Source: Limnohabitans lacus
Lineage (GTDB): Bacteria > Pseudomonadota > Gammaproteobacteria > Burkholderiales > Burkholderiaceae_C
Assembly: GCF_030053395.1 (NCBI RefSeq)
Contig: NZ_JASGBH010000001.1
Location: forward strand, 248,001 to 312,000
Direction of reading: 5' to 3'
Length of the DNA: 64,000 nt
Shown here: piece by piece, positions 8,355 through 18,132 of the stretch
Numbering within the stretch: position 1 is the stretch's first letter
How the letters are laid out: every line of letters begins with the position of its first letter
Notes under the pieces: model-generated
Told to the model about the DNA's origin: nothing
Databases searched by the model: none
The model's input: the letters and a program-made list of their open reading frames with translations, nothing else
Program-made: the position numbers and the translations under genes

Positions 8355-9419
8355 ATGCTGCCCCAGATTCAAATCTGGGCGCGGGAGTTGGGATTGTCCC
8401 AAATTGGCGTGACGGGCATCGATTTGGCCACGGCAGAGCCCGGATTACAGGCTTGGCTCGATGCCGGATTTCACGGCAGCATGGACTATATGGCCTCGCA
8501 CGGCATGAAGCGCACCCGCCCAGCCGAGCTGGTGCCCGGCACGGTGAGCGTGATCACCGCCCGCATGGATTATTTGCCCCAAGGCACGCGGCCCGACTGG
8601 GCAGAGCGTGAAACCGCCCGCAGCTTGCAACCGGGCGAGGCGGTGGTGTCGCTTTATGCACGGGGCCGGGACTACCACAAGGTGCTGCGCAGTCGCTTGC
8701 AAAAGCTGCAAGACCGCATGGCCGATGCGATCGGGCCTTTCGGTCACCGGGTGTTCACCGACTCGGCCCCGGTGCTGGAGGCCGAGCTGGCCACGCGCAG
8801 TGGCCTGGGCTGGCGCGGTAAACACACCCTGGTTTTGAACCGTGAAGCGGGCTCGATGTTTTTCTTGGGCGAACTGTTTGTGGACTTCGCTTTGCCCGAG
8901 ACCGTGGCCGTGAGCAGTCATTGCGGCCAATGCACCGCTTGCATGGACCTGTGCCCGACGCAGGCCATCGTGGGGCCCTACAAATTGGATGCGCGGCGCT
9001 GCATTTCGTATTTGACGATCGAGCACGCCGGGCCCATCGACGAGGCACTGCGTCCCCTGATGGGCAACCGCATCTATGGCTGCGACGATTGCCAGCTGGC
9101 TTGCCCTTGGAACAAGTTCGCGCAAGTCAGCACGCTGCCCGACTGGCAGCCGCGTGAGGGCCTGAGCGCGGGTCACATCGTGGATTTGATGGGTTGGAGC
9201 GAAGCCGAGTTTTTGCGCCGCACCGAAGGCAGTGCGATCCGCCGCATCGGCCACGCCCGCTGGCTGCGCAACCTGGCCCTGGCGGCGGGCAATGCGCTGG
9301 CGTCTGATGCGTTGGCGCTTTCAGAGCGGCAACAACTTCAGCGGACTTTGAGCGTCCTCACAGCGCATGCGGACCCTGTGGTGCAAGAGCAGGCGGCTTG
9401 GTCACTGAGCAGGGCTTGA
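8355..9419 (+). CDS. queG: Epoxyqueuosine reductase QueG
   Basis: A cytoplasmic cobalamin- and iron-sulfur-dependent enzyme performing the last step of queuosine synthesis, reducing epoxyqueuosine to queuosine in tRNA. 354 residues from this ATG. Two 4Fe-4S clusters are marked by CGQCTACMDLCP and CDDCQLACPWN. Upstream lie the DUF1730 region (PAELVPGTVSVITARMDYLP) and SGLGWRGKHTLVLN. An in-frame GTG about 36 bases earlier (VTAQSTQIEPHD) is an alternative start, with a TACAAT minus-10-like hexamer near 8308. It is divergent from tsaE and converges on the AEC transporter, whose stop is 1 base away. Confidence 0.94.
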   Translation: MLPQIQIWARELGLSQIGVTGIDLATAEPGLQAWLDAGFHGSMDYMASHGMKRTRPAELVPGTVSVITARMDYLPQGTRPDWAERETARSLQPGEAVVSLYARGRDYHKVLRSRLQKLQDRMADAIGPFGHRVFTDSAPVLEAELATRSGLGWRGKHTLVLNREAGSMFFLGELFVDFALPETVAVSSHCGQCTACMDLCPTQAIVGPYKLDARRCISYLTIEHAGPIDEALRPLMGNRIYGCDDCQLACPWNKFAQVSTLPDWQPREGLSAGHIVDLMGWSEAEFLRRTEGSAIRRIGHARWLRNLALAAGNALASDALALSERQQLQRTLSVLTAHADPVVQEQAAWSLSRA

Positions 9420-9420
9420 C

Positions 9421-10326
9421 TCAGCGCAACACGCCCAGTGCAAAAGGCAAGCTCCACATGCCCGACAAAGTGGACAAGGTCACTAGGCCCGCCACATAGG
9501 GGCCGTTGTAGCCCATGCGAGCTGCCAGCACGTAGCAGGTGGACGCGGTGGGCAGGGCCGAAAACGCCAGCAAAACCGTGGTCTGCATCGGATCGAGTTG
9601 AAACAACCTTGACATGCCCAGTGCGATCAAGGGCAAGAAGAAGTGTTTGATGGACAGCACGCTCAGGCCCAGCAATTTGCCCTGGGTCAGGGTGCCCAGT
9701 TGCATGCCGGCACCGGCAGCCATCAGGCCCAGCGCCAAGGACGAGGCACCAATGCGGCTGATGCTCGGGTCCAGCCATTGCGGCATGCGAAAGCCCATCA
9801 GGTTGGCGGCCAGGCCCGTGCAGGTGGCGATGATCAGCGGGTTGCGCAGCAGCTCACGCATGAAGCCCTTGTTGGCGTGCTGGGCCATGGGCCAGACCGC
9901 GCCGATGTTGAACAAAGGCACACAGACCCCAATGAGCATCGAGATCATCAGCAAACCGCCGGGGCCAGCCAGGCGATCGGCCAGGGCCAAGGCAATGAAT
10001 GAGTTGAAACGAAAGCCCACCTGGGCACTGGCGGCGTGGTCGCGTTGGTTCAGGCGTTTGCCCAACACGGGCCAGTAGGGCAGGCTGTAAGACAGGGCAA
10101 TCGCGCACAAGCCCAGGCTCACGCCTGCGCCGATCAGGCTGGAGGCGGCGTTCACATCGATCGGACTTTTGACGATGGAGTGAAACAGCAGCACCGGAAA
10201 GAGGAAGAAATACACCAGCGTTTCGACCGACTGCCACACCGGGCGGTTCAAGGCGGTGTAGCGGCAGATCAGGTATCCGCACAAGATGAGCGAAAAGTCG
10301 GGGAAAAGCAGTTGGGCAAAGTTCAC
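9421..10326 (-). CDS. AEC-family transporter (auxin efflux carrier / malonate permease type)
   Basis: An inner-membrane secondary transporter of about 301 residues with roughly ten membrane segments. Relatives move organic acids such as malate or malonate. The family's start VNFAQLLFPDFSLILCGYL is followed by NRPVWQSVETLVYFFLFPVLLF. The end FSALPTASTCYVLAARMGYN...VTLSTLSGMWSLP is also typical. I chose the GTG at 10326 because relatives begin at MNFAQL; the frame remains open to a TTG at 10350. The substrate is unknown. It diverges from the Bug protein at 10470, which hints at organic-acid traffic. Confidence 0.82.
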   Translation of the reverse strand: MNFAQLLFPDFSLILCGYLICRYTALNRPVWQSVETLVYFFLFPVLLFHSIVKSPIDVNAASSLIGAGVSLGLCAIALSYSLPYWPVLGKRLNQRDHAASAQVGFRFNSFIALALADRLAGPGGLLMISMLIGVCVPLFNIGAVWPMAQHANKGFMRELLRNPLIIATCTGLAANLMGFRMPQWLDPSISRIGASSLALGLMAAGAGMQLGTLTQGKLLGLSVLSIKHFFLPLIALGMSRLFQLDPMQTTVLLAFSALPTASTCYVLAARMGYNGPYVAGLVTLSTLSGMWSLPFALGVLR

Positions 10327-10469
10327 GTTGGGAGCATAACCGCGACCCAACAGGAAGGGGCTTGGTGCTGTCGCTTGGGCGATGCGTTGTCGGCTTTCCC
10401 GTGGTTTCCCCTCGTCTGAAGGGGCATTGATTCTGCTTATGATGGCGTCTGTCTTTAGGAGTTTTTCAC

Positions 10470-11435
10470 ATGCAACGACGCAATTTGATTTCTCTGGCCA
10501 CTTTGGCCTTGGTCAGTGGCTCTGTTTGGGCACAGGCTTACCCCAATCGCCCTGTCAAACTGCAGGTGCCTTTTGCACCCGGCGGCACCACAGACATCGT
10601 GGCACGGGTGATCTCTGAGCCTTTGGGCAAGGCCCTGGGCCAAAGCGTCGTGGTGGAGAACAAAGCCGGTGGCGGCGGTGTCGTGGGTGCCAACGAAACC
10701 GCCAAGTCCAGCCCCGATGGCTACTCCTTGGGCATGGCCACGGTGTCCACCACGGCGGCCAACCCTGCGATCAACACCAAGATCCCGTACAACCCGATCA
10801 CCGATTTCACGCCCATCGTCAACATCGCAGCCACGCCCAATGTGATCGCGGTGCACCCCAGCTTTCCGGCTCAGGACTACAAAAGTTTCGTGGCCGAGTT
10901 GAAGAAAAACCCTGGCAAATATTCCTACGCTTCCTCGGGCACGGGCGGCATTGGCCACCTGCAGACCGAATTGTGGAAGGGCCTGGCAGGTGTTTTCATC
11001 ACGCACATCCCCTACCGTGGTGCGGGTCCTGCGCTCAACGACACGGTGGCCGGTCAGGTGCCGATCATTTTTGACAACATGCCCTCGGCCATGCCCTTCA
11101 TCCAAACCGGCAAGCTGATCCCCATCGTGGTCGCGGCGCCCCAGCGTTTGCCCCAGTTGCCCAATGTGCCTACGTTCAAGGAAGTGGGGCTGGAGCCGGT
11201 CAACCGCATGGCCTATTACGGCATCTATGGCCCCAAGAACCTGCCCAAAGAGGTGGTCGAGAAGGTCAGCGCGGGCGTGAAGAAGGCCCTGCAAGACCCA
11301 GCCGTGGTCAAACGCATCCAGGACACCGGCTCTTTGGTGGTAGCCAACTCCCCTGAAGAGTTCGCGGCCCAGATCAAGGCCGAATTCGAGGTCTACAAAA
11401 AAGTCGTGGACACGCAAAAGCTCAAGCTGGACTGA
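10470..11435 (+). CDS. Bug/TctC-family periplasmic substrate-binding protein
   Basis: A secreted binding protein of the Bordetella uptake gene (TctC) family, 321 residues. The signal peptide ends near AQA (residue 22). The mature start YPNRPVKLQVPFAPGGTTDIVAR is the family hallmark, and NKAGGGGVVGA and SPDGYSLGMA follow. AGGAG upstream fixes the ATG. Such proteins bind small carboxylates, amino acids or aromatic acids. No TctA/TctB membrane partner is encoded nearby. The gene overlaps xerD by a single base (TGATG). The ligand is unknown. Confidence 0.9.
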   Translation: MQRRNLISLATLALVSGSVWAQAYPNRPVKLQVPFAPGGTTDIVARVISEPLGKALGQSVVVENKAGGGGVVGANETAKSSPDGYSLGMATVSTTAANPAINTKIPYNPITDFTPIVNIAATPNVIAVHPSFPAQDYKSFVAELKKNPGKYSYASSGTGGIGHLQTELWKGLAGVFITHIPYRGAGPALNDTVAGQVPIIFDNMPSAMPFIQTGKLIPIVVAAPQRLPQLPNVPTFKEVGLEPVNRMAYYGIYGPKNLPKEVVEKVSAGVKKALQDPAVVKRIQDTGSLVVANSPEEFAAQIKAEFEVYKKVVDTQKLKLD

Positions 11436-12343
11436 TGCACCCGGACAGCCAGACGGCCATCGACCGCTTTGCCGATGCCCTCTGGCTGGAAGATGGCCTG
11501 GCCGCCAACACCTTGGCGGCTTATCGGCGGGATCTGGAACTCTTTTCCACCTGGCTGTTTTTGAACCAGCGGCTGGCGCTGGAACACACGCAAGAGCACC
11601 ACCTTCAGGCTTATTTCGCTGACCGGCATGCCCACAGCAAAGCCACTTCGGCCAACCGTCGCCTCACGGTGTTCAAGCGCTACTTTCGCTGGGCGCTGCG
11701 CGAACGCTTCATCACCCAAGACCCCACCTTGCGCATGCTGGCGGCCAAGCAGGCTTTGCGGGTGCCCAAAACACTGGGCGAAGCCCAAGTCGATGCCTTG
11801 CTCTGCGCCCCCGATGTGGCCACCCATTTGGGCCTTCGGGACCGCGCCATGCTGGAGCTGATGTACGCCAGTGGCCTGCGCGTGAGCGAATTGGTCTTGC
11901 TCAAAACCCTGCACGTGTCTTTGAACGAGGGCGTGCTGCGCATCATGGGCAAAGGCAGCAAGGAGCGCTTGGTGCCTTTTGGCGACGAGGCCCGGCAGTG
12001 GCTGCAGCGCTACATGGCGCAAGCCCGCCCGGCCTTGCTGGGGCAGCGCCAGACCGAAGACTTGTTCATCACCTCCAGTGGCCCCAAGCCCGGCACCGGC
12101 ATGTCGCGCATCATGTTTTGGAACCTGGTCAAGCGCTACGCCATCCAGGCGGGCATCACCTCACCTTTGTCGCCGCACACCTTGCGCCACGCCTTTGCCA
12201 CACATTTGCTCAACCATGGGGCCGATCTGCGGGCGGTGCAAATGCTGCTGGGCCACGCCGATATCTCCACCACCACGATCTACACCCATGTGGCCCGCGA
12301 ACGGCTCAAGAGCCTGCACGCGCAGCACCACCCGCGTGGCTGA
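11435..12343 (+). CDS. xerD: Tyrosine recombinase XerD
   Basis: With XerC this resolves chromosome dimers at dif during division. 302 residues; the N-terminal SAM-like core-binding domain (about 5-95) is followed by the catalytic domain. The catalytic residues fall at family positions: Arg in GLRVSEL near 148, Lys in GKGSKERLVP near 174, HTLRHAF near 247-250, His in LGHAD near 273 and the nucleophile Tyr in TIYTHV near 282. These agree with E. coli XerD numbering to within a few residues. It shares TGATG with the Bug gene upstream. No integrase-like cargo or att site is nearby, so it is the housekeeping enzyme. Confidence 0.93.
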   Translation: MHPDSQTAIDRFADALWLEDGLAANTLAAYRRDLELFSTWLFLNQRLALEHTQEHHLQAYFADRHAHSKATSANRRLTVFKRYFRWALRERFITQDPTLRMLAAKQALRVPKTLGEAQVDALLCAPDVATHLGLRDRAMLELMYASGLRVSELVLLKTLHVSLNEGVLRIMGKGSKERLVPFGDEARQWLQRYMAQARPALLGQRQTEDLFITSSGPKPGTGMSRIMFWNLVKRYAIQAGITSPLSPHTLRHAFATHLLNHGADLRAVQMLLGHADISTTTIYTHVARERLKSLHAQHHPRG

Positions 12344-12351
12344 AATGCTGT

Positions 12352-12419
12352 GCAGGTCGGAGCTTCAGCGCCGACAGGGGGTGCTGGGGCGCATAAACGT
12401 CGGACCTGAAGGTGACGAG
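12352..12419. repeat. Paired REP-like palindromes at convergent gene ends (copy 2)
   Basis: GCAGGTCGGAGCTTCAGCGC-CGAC, then about 24 bases later CGTCGGACCTGAAGGTGACG. It occupies the gap between convergent xerD and the DUF455 gene. It shares its GTCGG(N)CTTCAG(N)CCGAC core with the other copies. Confidence 0.65.
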
Positions 12420-12433
12420 CTGCGGGCAGGGTG

Positions 12434-13210
12434 TCAGCTCAGAGCGTCCAATTCCGCTTGTTCAAAACCAGCCAATCGCCTGGCGCTCATGTTGAAGGGC
12501 GGGCGCAGTTTGGGCGCGTCGTATTGCGCGATCAGCTCGGCATAGGTCGTCACCGGGTCCAGGCCACGCTGTGCGCACAGGTAGCGGTACCAGCGGTTGC
12601 CCGCGGCCACGTGGCCGATCTCTTCTTCCAAAATGATGTCCAAAATTTTGCCGCCTTCGTGGTCGCCCGCGCTCACCAGCTTGTTTTTGACGCCAGGGGA
12701 CGCGTCCAAGCCCCGCGCCTCCATGGTGCGGGGCACGATGCCAATGCGGGCCAGCACATCGCCCTGGGTGCGTTCGGCCATGTCCCACAAAGAGTTGTGC
12801 GCCGGGAAGTCGCCATAGTCGTACCCCATGCCCACCAGATGGTTGCGCAGCAAGGTGAAATGCTTGGCTTCCTCTTGGGCAATGCGCACCCAATCGGTGT
12901 AGAAGGCATCGGGCATGCCGGCAAAGCGCCACACCACGTCCAGCGCCAGGTCGATGGCGTTGAGCTCAATGTGCGTGATCGAATGCAGCAAGATGGCCCG
13001 TCCCTCGAGGGTGGTGAGCGACCTGGCCTTGATGTGGGTGTGCGGCAGCAATTCGGGGCGGGCAGGGCGGCCTGGGCTTTGACGGGGCGCTTGCAAGGCT
13101 TCATGTGCATGCACAGGCATGCGCAAGTCCAGGGCCAAAGTGGCCTCGGCTTTTTTCACGGGGTCGGCTTCGGCCCAAGGCCCCAGGGCAGCAATTCGCA
13201 AAGAAGACAT
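12434..13210 (-). CDS. DUF455 ferritin-like domain protein
   Basis: A cytoplasmic protein of about 258 residues from the DUF455 ferritin-like family; its biochemical role is not established. A four-helix bundle with iron-ligand-like residues is suggested by [30 protein letters not shown] and [16 protein letters not shown] (E, ExxH patterns). MSSLRIAAL at 13210 is the likely start; the frame opens three codons earlier at 13219. It is divergent from the carbonic anhydrase-like gene and converges on xerD. Confidence 0.82.
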   Translation of the reverse strand: MSSLRIAALGPWAEADPVKKAEATLALDLRMPVHAHEALQAPRQSPGRPARPELLPHTHIKARSLTTLEGRAILLHSITHIELNAIDLALDVVWRFAGMPDAFYTDWVRIAQEEAKHFTLLRNHLVGMGYDYGDFPAHNSLWDMAERTQGDVLARIGIVPRTMEARGLDASPGVKNKLVSAGDHEGGKILDIILEEEIGHVAAGNRWYRYLCAQRGLDPVTTYAELIAQYDAPKLRPPFNMSARRLAGFEQAELDALS

Positions 13211-13310
13211 GCGTGGCAAGAAGAGATCGTCACAATGGGTTTCCCGTCAAAAAAGTCCCGTGTTCGAAGGACATGACGGTGCGTGGGCCCAAGCAACAGC
13301 CTTGAGCCTC

Positions 13311-13324
13311 CCTACAATTGTAGG
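13311..13324. promoter_or_regulatory. Perfect 14-base palindrome in the DUF455 / carbonic anhydrase divergent region
   Basis: CCTACAATTGTAGG is a perfect palindrome that contains TACAAT, a good minus-10 hexamer, on both strands. It lies between the two divergent genes, 35 bases before the plus-strand ATG at 13359. It may be overlapping promoters or an operator; no convincing minus-35 was found. Confidence 0.35.
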
Positions 13325-13358
13325 TTTCGCCCAACCGATCACCCCACAGGAGACCCCC

Positions 13359-13883
13359 ATGGCCATTTACCAACTCGATGCGCACACCCCCGAAGTGGCC
13401 GATTCCGCCTGGGTCGCCGACTCGGCGCAGGTCATGGGTGCGGTCAAAATCGCCAAAGACGCCAGCGTCTGGTTTGGAGTCACCATCCGCGGTGACACCG
13501 AAACCATCGAGATCGGCGAAGGCAGCAACATCCAAGACGGCAGCGTGATGCACGCCGACCATGGCAAGCCGATCAAGGTTGGCCAGCACGTCACGGTGGG
13601 CCACATGGTCATGCTGCACGGCTGCACCATCGGTGACGAATCGTTGATCGGCATCGGTGCCGTGGTGCTCAATGGCGCCAAAATTGGGAAAAATTGCCTG
13701 GTGGGCGCAGGCTCCTTGGTGACCGAGGGCAAAGAGTTTCCCGATGGCTCCATGATCATGGGCACGCCTGCTAAGGTGGTGCGCGAATTGAGCCCCGAGC
13801 AGATTGAAGGTCTGCGCCAAAGCGCACGGCACTATGTGGAAAACGCCCAGCGTTTCAAAGCCGGTTTGAAAAAAATCGGCTGA
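13359..13883 (+). CDS. Gamma-class carbonic anhydrase family protein
   Basis: A 174-residue left-handed beta-helix protein (hexapeptide repeats such as [20 protein letters not shown] and [16 protein letters not shown]). It carries the three metal-binding His positions of the gamma carbonic anhydrase family in [15 protein letters not shown] and LHGC. Relatives (YrdA/CaiE/PaaY) include true carbonic anhydrases and thioesterases. The ATG is fixed by CAGGAGA eight bases upstream; the open frame extends back to 13119 without a better start. hslO follows after 50 bases. Confidence 0.88.
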   Translation: MAIYQLDAHTPEVADSAWVADSAQVMGAVKIAKDASVWFGVTIRGDTETIEIGEGSNIQDGSVMHADHGKPIKVGQHVTVGHMVMLHGCTIGDESLIGIGAVVLNGAKIGKNCLVGAGSLVTEGKEFPDGSMIMGTPAKVVRELSPEQIEGLRQSARHYVENAQRFKAGLKKIG

Positions 13884-13933
13884 GCTTGAACTTTTACTTT
13901 TGAGGATTGGCCCGACCGGCCGGTGAATTGACT

Positions 13934-14920
13934 TTGTCCGAACTCCATAAATTCATTTTTGAAGGCCTGCCGGTGCGCGGCATGCTCGTGCGCCTGACCG
14001 ATGCCTGGCAAGACATCTTGGCCCGCCGCGCTGCCAACTCCGAAACCGGAGCCTACCCCGCGCCCGTGCGCCAGCTGCTGGGCGAGATGGCCGCTGCCGG
14101 TGTGCTGATGCAAGGCAACATCAAGTTCAACGGGGCCTTGGTTTTGCAGATTTTTGGAGACGGTCCGGTCAAGCTGGGTGTGGTCGAGGTGCAGCCCGAT
14201 TTCAGCCTGCGTGCCACCTGCACCCAAGTGGGCGATGTGGCCGAAGACGCCAGCTTGAGCCAGATGGTCAACGTGAACAATCAGGGGCGCTGCGCCATCA
14301 CACTCGACCCGCAAGACCGCCTGCCCGGCCAGCAGCCCTACCAAGGTGTGGTGCCGCTGTTTGGCGACCAAGGCGAGAAGCTGGAGAATATCAGCGAGGT
14401 GCTGGAGCATTACATGCTGCAGTCCGAGCAGCTGGACACCGTGCTGGTGCTGGCGGCCGATGACAAGGTCGCCGCGGGTTTGCTGATCCAGCGCTTGCCG
14501 ATCGAAGGTGAGGGCAATCTGGCCGGCAAGGCGGATTCGGTGGAGCGCGAAGCGGTGCTGGGTCAAAGCGAAGACTTCAGCCGCATTGCGATTTTGACCA
14601 AGAGCCTCAAGCGCGAAGAGTTGCTCACGCTGGACGCCGAAACCATCTTGCACCGCCTGTATTGGGAAGAGCCGCTGGCCCGCTTTGAGCCCTTCATCGG
14701 CGAAACCGGCCCCCGATTTGCCTGCCGTTGCAGCCGTGAGCGCGTGGGCAACATGATCCGCAGCTTGGGCACCGAAGAGGTGGAAAGTATCATCGCCGAG
14801 CGCGGTCAGGTGGATGTGGGCTGCGATTTCTGCGGTGCCGAATACCAGTTCGATCCGGTCGATGCAGCGGGTCTCTTCACCGGTTTGGTGCCGGATCCCT
14901 CGGGCGGCTCGGTCCACTGA
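13934..14920 (+). CDS. hslO: Redox-regulated chaperone Hsp33
   Basis: A cytoplasmic holdase activated by oxidation. About 328 residues. The C-terminal zinc switch is intact: CRC near residue 265 and CDFC near residue 298 give the CxC...CxxC motif. The N-terminal domain (LHKFIFEGLPVRGMLVRL) and DTVLVLAADDKVAAGLLIQRLP match the family. I chose a TTG start at 13934 because it yields MSELHKFIFEG, the form seen in relatives, with GGTGA 7 bases upstream. TTG codons at 13907 and 13928 are alternatives, and there is no ATG. The rare start codon suggests modest translation. Confidence 0.9.
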   Translation: MSELHKFIFEGLPVRGMLVRLTDAWQDILARRAANSETGAYPAPVRQLLGEMAAAGVLMQGNIKFNGALVLQIFGDGPVKLGVVEVQPDFSLRATCTQVGDVAEDASLSQMVNVNNQGRCAITLDPQDRLPGQQPYQGVVPLFGDQGEKLENISEVLEHYMLQSEQLDTVLVLAADDKVAAGLLIQRLPIEGEGNLAGKADSVEREAVLGQSEDFSRIAILTKSLKREELLTLDAETILHRLYWEEPLARFEPFIGETGPRFACRCSRERVGNMIRSLGTEEVESIIAERGQVDVGCDFCGAEYQFDPVDAAGLFTGLVPDPSGGSVH

Positions 14921-14927
14921 TGGAACG

Positions 14928-15003
14928 ATAGGTCGGTGGATTTAGCCCCGACAAATTCAGGAACATCAACAGAACAGTGTCGGAGCTGAAGCGCCGACCT
15001 ACA
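14928..15003. repeat. Paired REP-like palindromes at convergent gene ends (copy 3)
   Basis: ATAGGTCGGTGGATTTAGCC-CCGAC and, 28 bases later, GTCGGAGCTGAAGCGCCGAC followed by CTACA. It fills the gap between convergent hslO and the NadR-like kinase gene. Confidence 0.65.
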
Positions 15004-15004
15004 G

Positions 15005-15682
15005 TTAGGTTAACCGCTCTTTAAGGAGCCCCGTGAACAACTTGTGTTCGCACTCGGGGTCGCTGCACTCGTTGCATTGCCACACGGTGCGCCCCTGATT
15101 GATCGCAAATTGGCCCTGTTCGCGCAGCTGCCGGGCTTGTTCATCTTCACCTTGCAGACCCAAGGCCAGCAGGGCGTTGTTCAGGCGTTGTGGCCCTTGA
15201 CCATAGACCACGCGGTAATGAATGCCTGAGCGCTCCAGCGCTTGGCGCACCAGTGTGTCTACGGGGCCACGCACATGGGCGCCATCGCGCTGCAAACCGT
15301 CTGCGACCCAGGGCAAGTCCAGGCCTGTCACCAGCGTGATGTCGTAGTGCTTTTGATGCGCCAAGGCCATGGGGTACAGGCTTTCATCGGCAAACAGCAT
15401 GTGGCTGTAAACCGCCGTCATCAAGGGCGTGGTGTCCGAGATGACCCAGTCTTGGGGGCCTTGCGGCCCGGCTTGCTCCACTGCTTGCGCCTGCACTTGA
15501 GCGATGCCCAACTGTTCATGGGGCTGTGGTGTCCGGCCTTCGCGCTCACACCAGGTGCGCAAGACCTCGTCGATGGTGTGTACCGCCTGACCACGCAGGC
15601 GGATCACCTCGGCCAGCGCTTGCGTGAGGGACGATTTGCCGGTGCTTTCCGCGCCCACGATGGCGATGCGCAATGGCGTCAT
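15005..15682 (-). CDS. NadR-like P-loop kinase (probable ribosylnicotinamide kinase) with Cys-rich tail
   Basis: A 225-residue ATP-binding protein of the NadR/AAA_28 type, predicted to phosphorylate nicotinamide riboside to NMN. Walker A GAESTGKSS is near residue 10; EVLRTWCEREGRTP, ISDTTPLMTAVYS and LDLPWVADGLQRD follow as in NadR kinases. It overlaps pnuC, the nicotinamide riboside permease gene, by 4 bases, which supports the assignment. The last about 25 residues carry CNECSDPECEH, a C-x2-C-x4-C-x-H cluster not found in E. coli NadR as I know it, possibly a metal site. The NadR repressor and adenylyltransferase domains are absent. Confidence 0.82.
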   Translation of the reverse strand: MTPLRIAIVGAESTGKSSLTQALAEVIRLRGQAVHTIDEVLRTWCEREGRTPQPHEQLGIAQVQAQAVEQAGPQGPQDWVISDTTPLMTAVYSHMLFADESLYPMALAHQKHYDITLVTGLDLPWVADGLQRDGAHVRGPVDTLVRQALERSGIHYRVVYGQGPQRLNNALLALGLQGEDEQARQLREQGQFAINQGRTVWQCNECSDPECEHKLFTGLLKERLT

Positions 15683-16248
15683 GACGAGGCCTTCATGCGC
15701 ACTTGCCAAGCTCGCCAGCCCCACACGCTCATGAGCGCGAACAAGCCGTACAGCAGGCAGGTCAGCCACAGCCCTTTGTAGGCAAACAGCGCGACGCTGA
15801 TCAGATTGACCACCAGCCAGACCAGCCAGTTTTCGATGAATTTGCGGCCCAGCAGCACTTGCCCGACCAGGCTCAAGGCGGTGGGCAAGGCATCGCCCCA
15901 AGCCACATCGCTGTCGGTGAAATGTTGCAGCAACAGGGCCAAGGCAGGCCAAAGTGTCAGTGAGGCGAGGGCGACCCAAGCCCAACCGCGTCGGGACAAG
16001 CGCTGAATGAGCAAAGTCGGTTGGGCGTCATCGCCCGGGCGCAACCATTGCCACCAACCCCACAAAGCGAGTGCGACGAACACCAGCTGCAAAGCGGCTT
16101 CGCCATACAACAGGCTGTCTTTGAAAACGAAAAAATACAGGAGGGAGCTGATGATGGCCAAGGGCCAGCTCCAGTGCAGCTCGCGGATGCTGCAGACCAC
16201 CATCACCAAGCCCAGCGCGAAGCCGGCGATCTCGGTGGGGGACATCAT
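15679..16248 (-). CDS. pnuC: Nicotinamide riboside transporter PnuC
   Basis: An inner-membrane facilitator for nicotinamide riboside, about 189 residues with seven or so hydrophobic helices. Family marks are WPLAIISSLLYFFVFKDSLLYGEAALQ and the signature ENWLVWLVVNLISV. It is coupled by 4-base overlaps to ftsB upstream and to the NadR-like kinase downstream, so import and trapping by phosphorylation are co-translated. MSPTEIAG at 16245 is an alternative start one codon in. No NiaR or NAD riboswitch-like leader was seen; expression probably follows the eno-ftsB transcript. Confidence 0.9.
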   Translation of the reverse strand: MMSPTEIAGFALGLVMVVCSIRELHWSWPLAIISSLLYFFVFKDSLLYGEAALQLVFVALALWGWWQWLRPGDDAQPTLLIQRLSRRGWAWVALASLTLWPALALLLQHFTDSDVAWGDALPTALSLVGQVLLGRKFIENWLVWLVVNLISVALFAYKGLWLTCLLYGLFALMSVWGWRAWQVRMKASS

Positions 16249-16520
16249 TTGGCGATCTGAACGAAAATTTCGTTGGCTTTGACCATGCCCAACTCTTGCC
16301 GGGCACGTTCTTCCACCATGTTCAGGCCTTCTTTGAGGTCATTGACCTCGGCGTTGAGCTGTTCGTTGGTGCGGCGGGCTTCCTCGTTGGAAGCCTTTTG
16401 CGCCTGAAGGTCACGCTCGAGCTTGGACACATTGGGCAAACTGCCCCGTCCGAACCACAACTGAGCATTCAAGATCACCAACAAGGTGATCAGCACGATG
16501 GGGACGAGGCGATTGCCCAT
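16245..16520 (-). CDS. ftsB: Cell division protein FtsB
   Basis: A 91-residue bitopic inner-membrane divisome protein that joins FtsL and FtsQ. One N-terminal membrane helix (VPIVLITLLVILNAQLWFG) is followed by a periplasmic coiled coil (KLERDLQAQKASNEEARRTN). It lies directly after eno (6 bases) as in E. coli and many proteobacteria, and overlaps pnuC by 4 bases. The length and topology match the family closely. Confidence 0.93.
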   Translation of the reverse strand: MGNRLVPIVLITLLVILNAQLWFGRGSLPNVSKLERDLQAQKASNEEARRTNEQLNAEVNDLKEGLNMVEERARQELGMVKANEIFVQIAK

Positions 16521-16526
16521 GTTGTA

Positions 16527-17825
<1,299 letters not shown>

Positions 17826-17844
17826 TCAATGGAAAAATAAAACT

Positions 17845-18132
17845 TTACAAACCTTCGACCACGACCATGCGCATGATGGCTGCACCGGCTCGGGCTTCGC
17901 GGGCTTTGAGGTATTCAGGCACTTCATAAAAGGCCTTGGCCGCTTCAAAGGTCGGGAATTTCAAAATCACGATGCGCTCAGGCGACCAGTCGCCTTCCAG
18001 CACTTCCACCTTGCCGCCTCGCACGCAGACTTCGGCGCCGGTGGCTTGCATGGCGGCGGTGGACCACTTTTTGTACTCTTCGTATTGGGTCGGGTTGGTC
18101 ACCTGAACGTTGGCGATGATATAGCCGCTCAT
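17845..18132 (-). CDS. DUF1330 domain protein
   Basis: A 95-residue dimeric alpha-beta barrel-like protein of the DUF1330 family; function unknown. [21 protein letters not shown] at the start and [23 protein letters not shown] in the middle are typical. It is embedded between kdsA (4-base overlap) and eno, so it is co-transcribed with essential metabolism. Confidence 0.85.
   Translation of the reverse strand: MSGYIIANVQVTNPTQYEEYKKWSTAAMQATGAEVCVRGGKVEVLEGDWSPERIVILKFPTFEAAKAFYEVPEYLKAREARAGAAIMRMVVVEGL

Noticed and set aside
11435-12343. Tyrosine recombinase as a sign of an integrative element
   Set aside because: Catalytic residue positions and length match housekeeping XerD; no tRNA, direct repeats or phage genes flank it.
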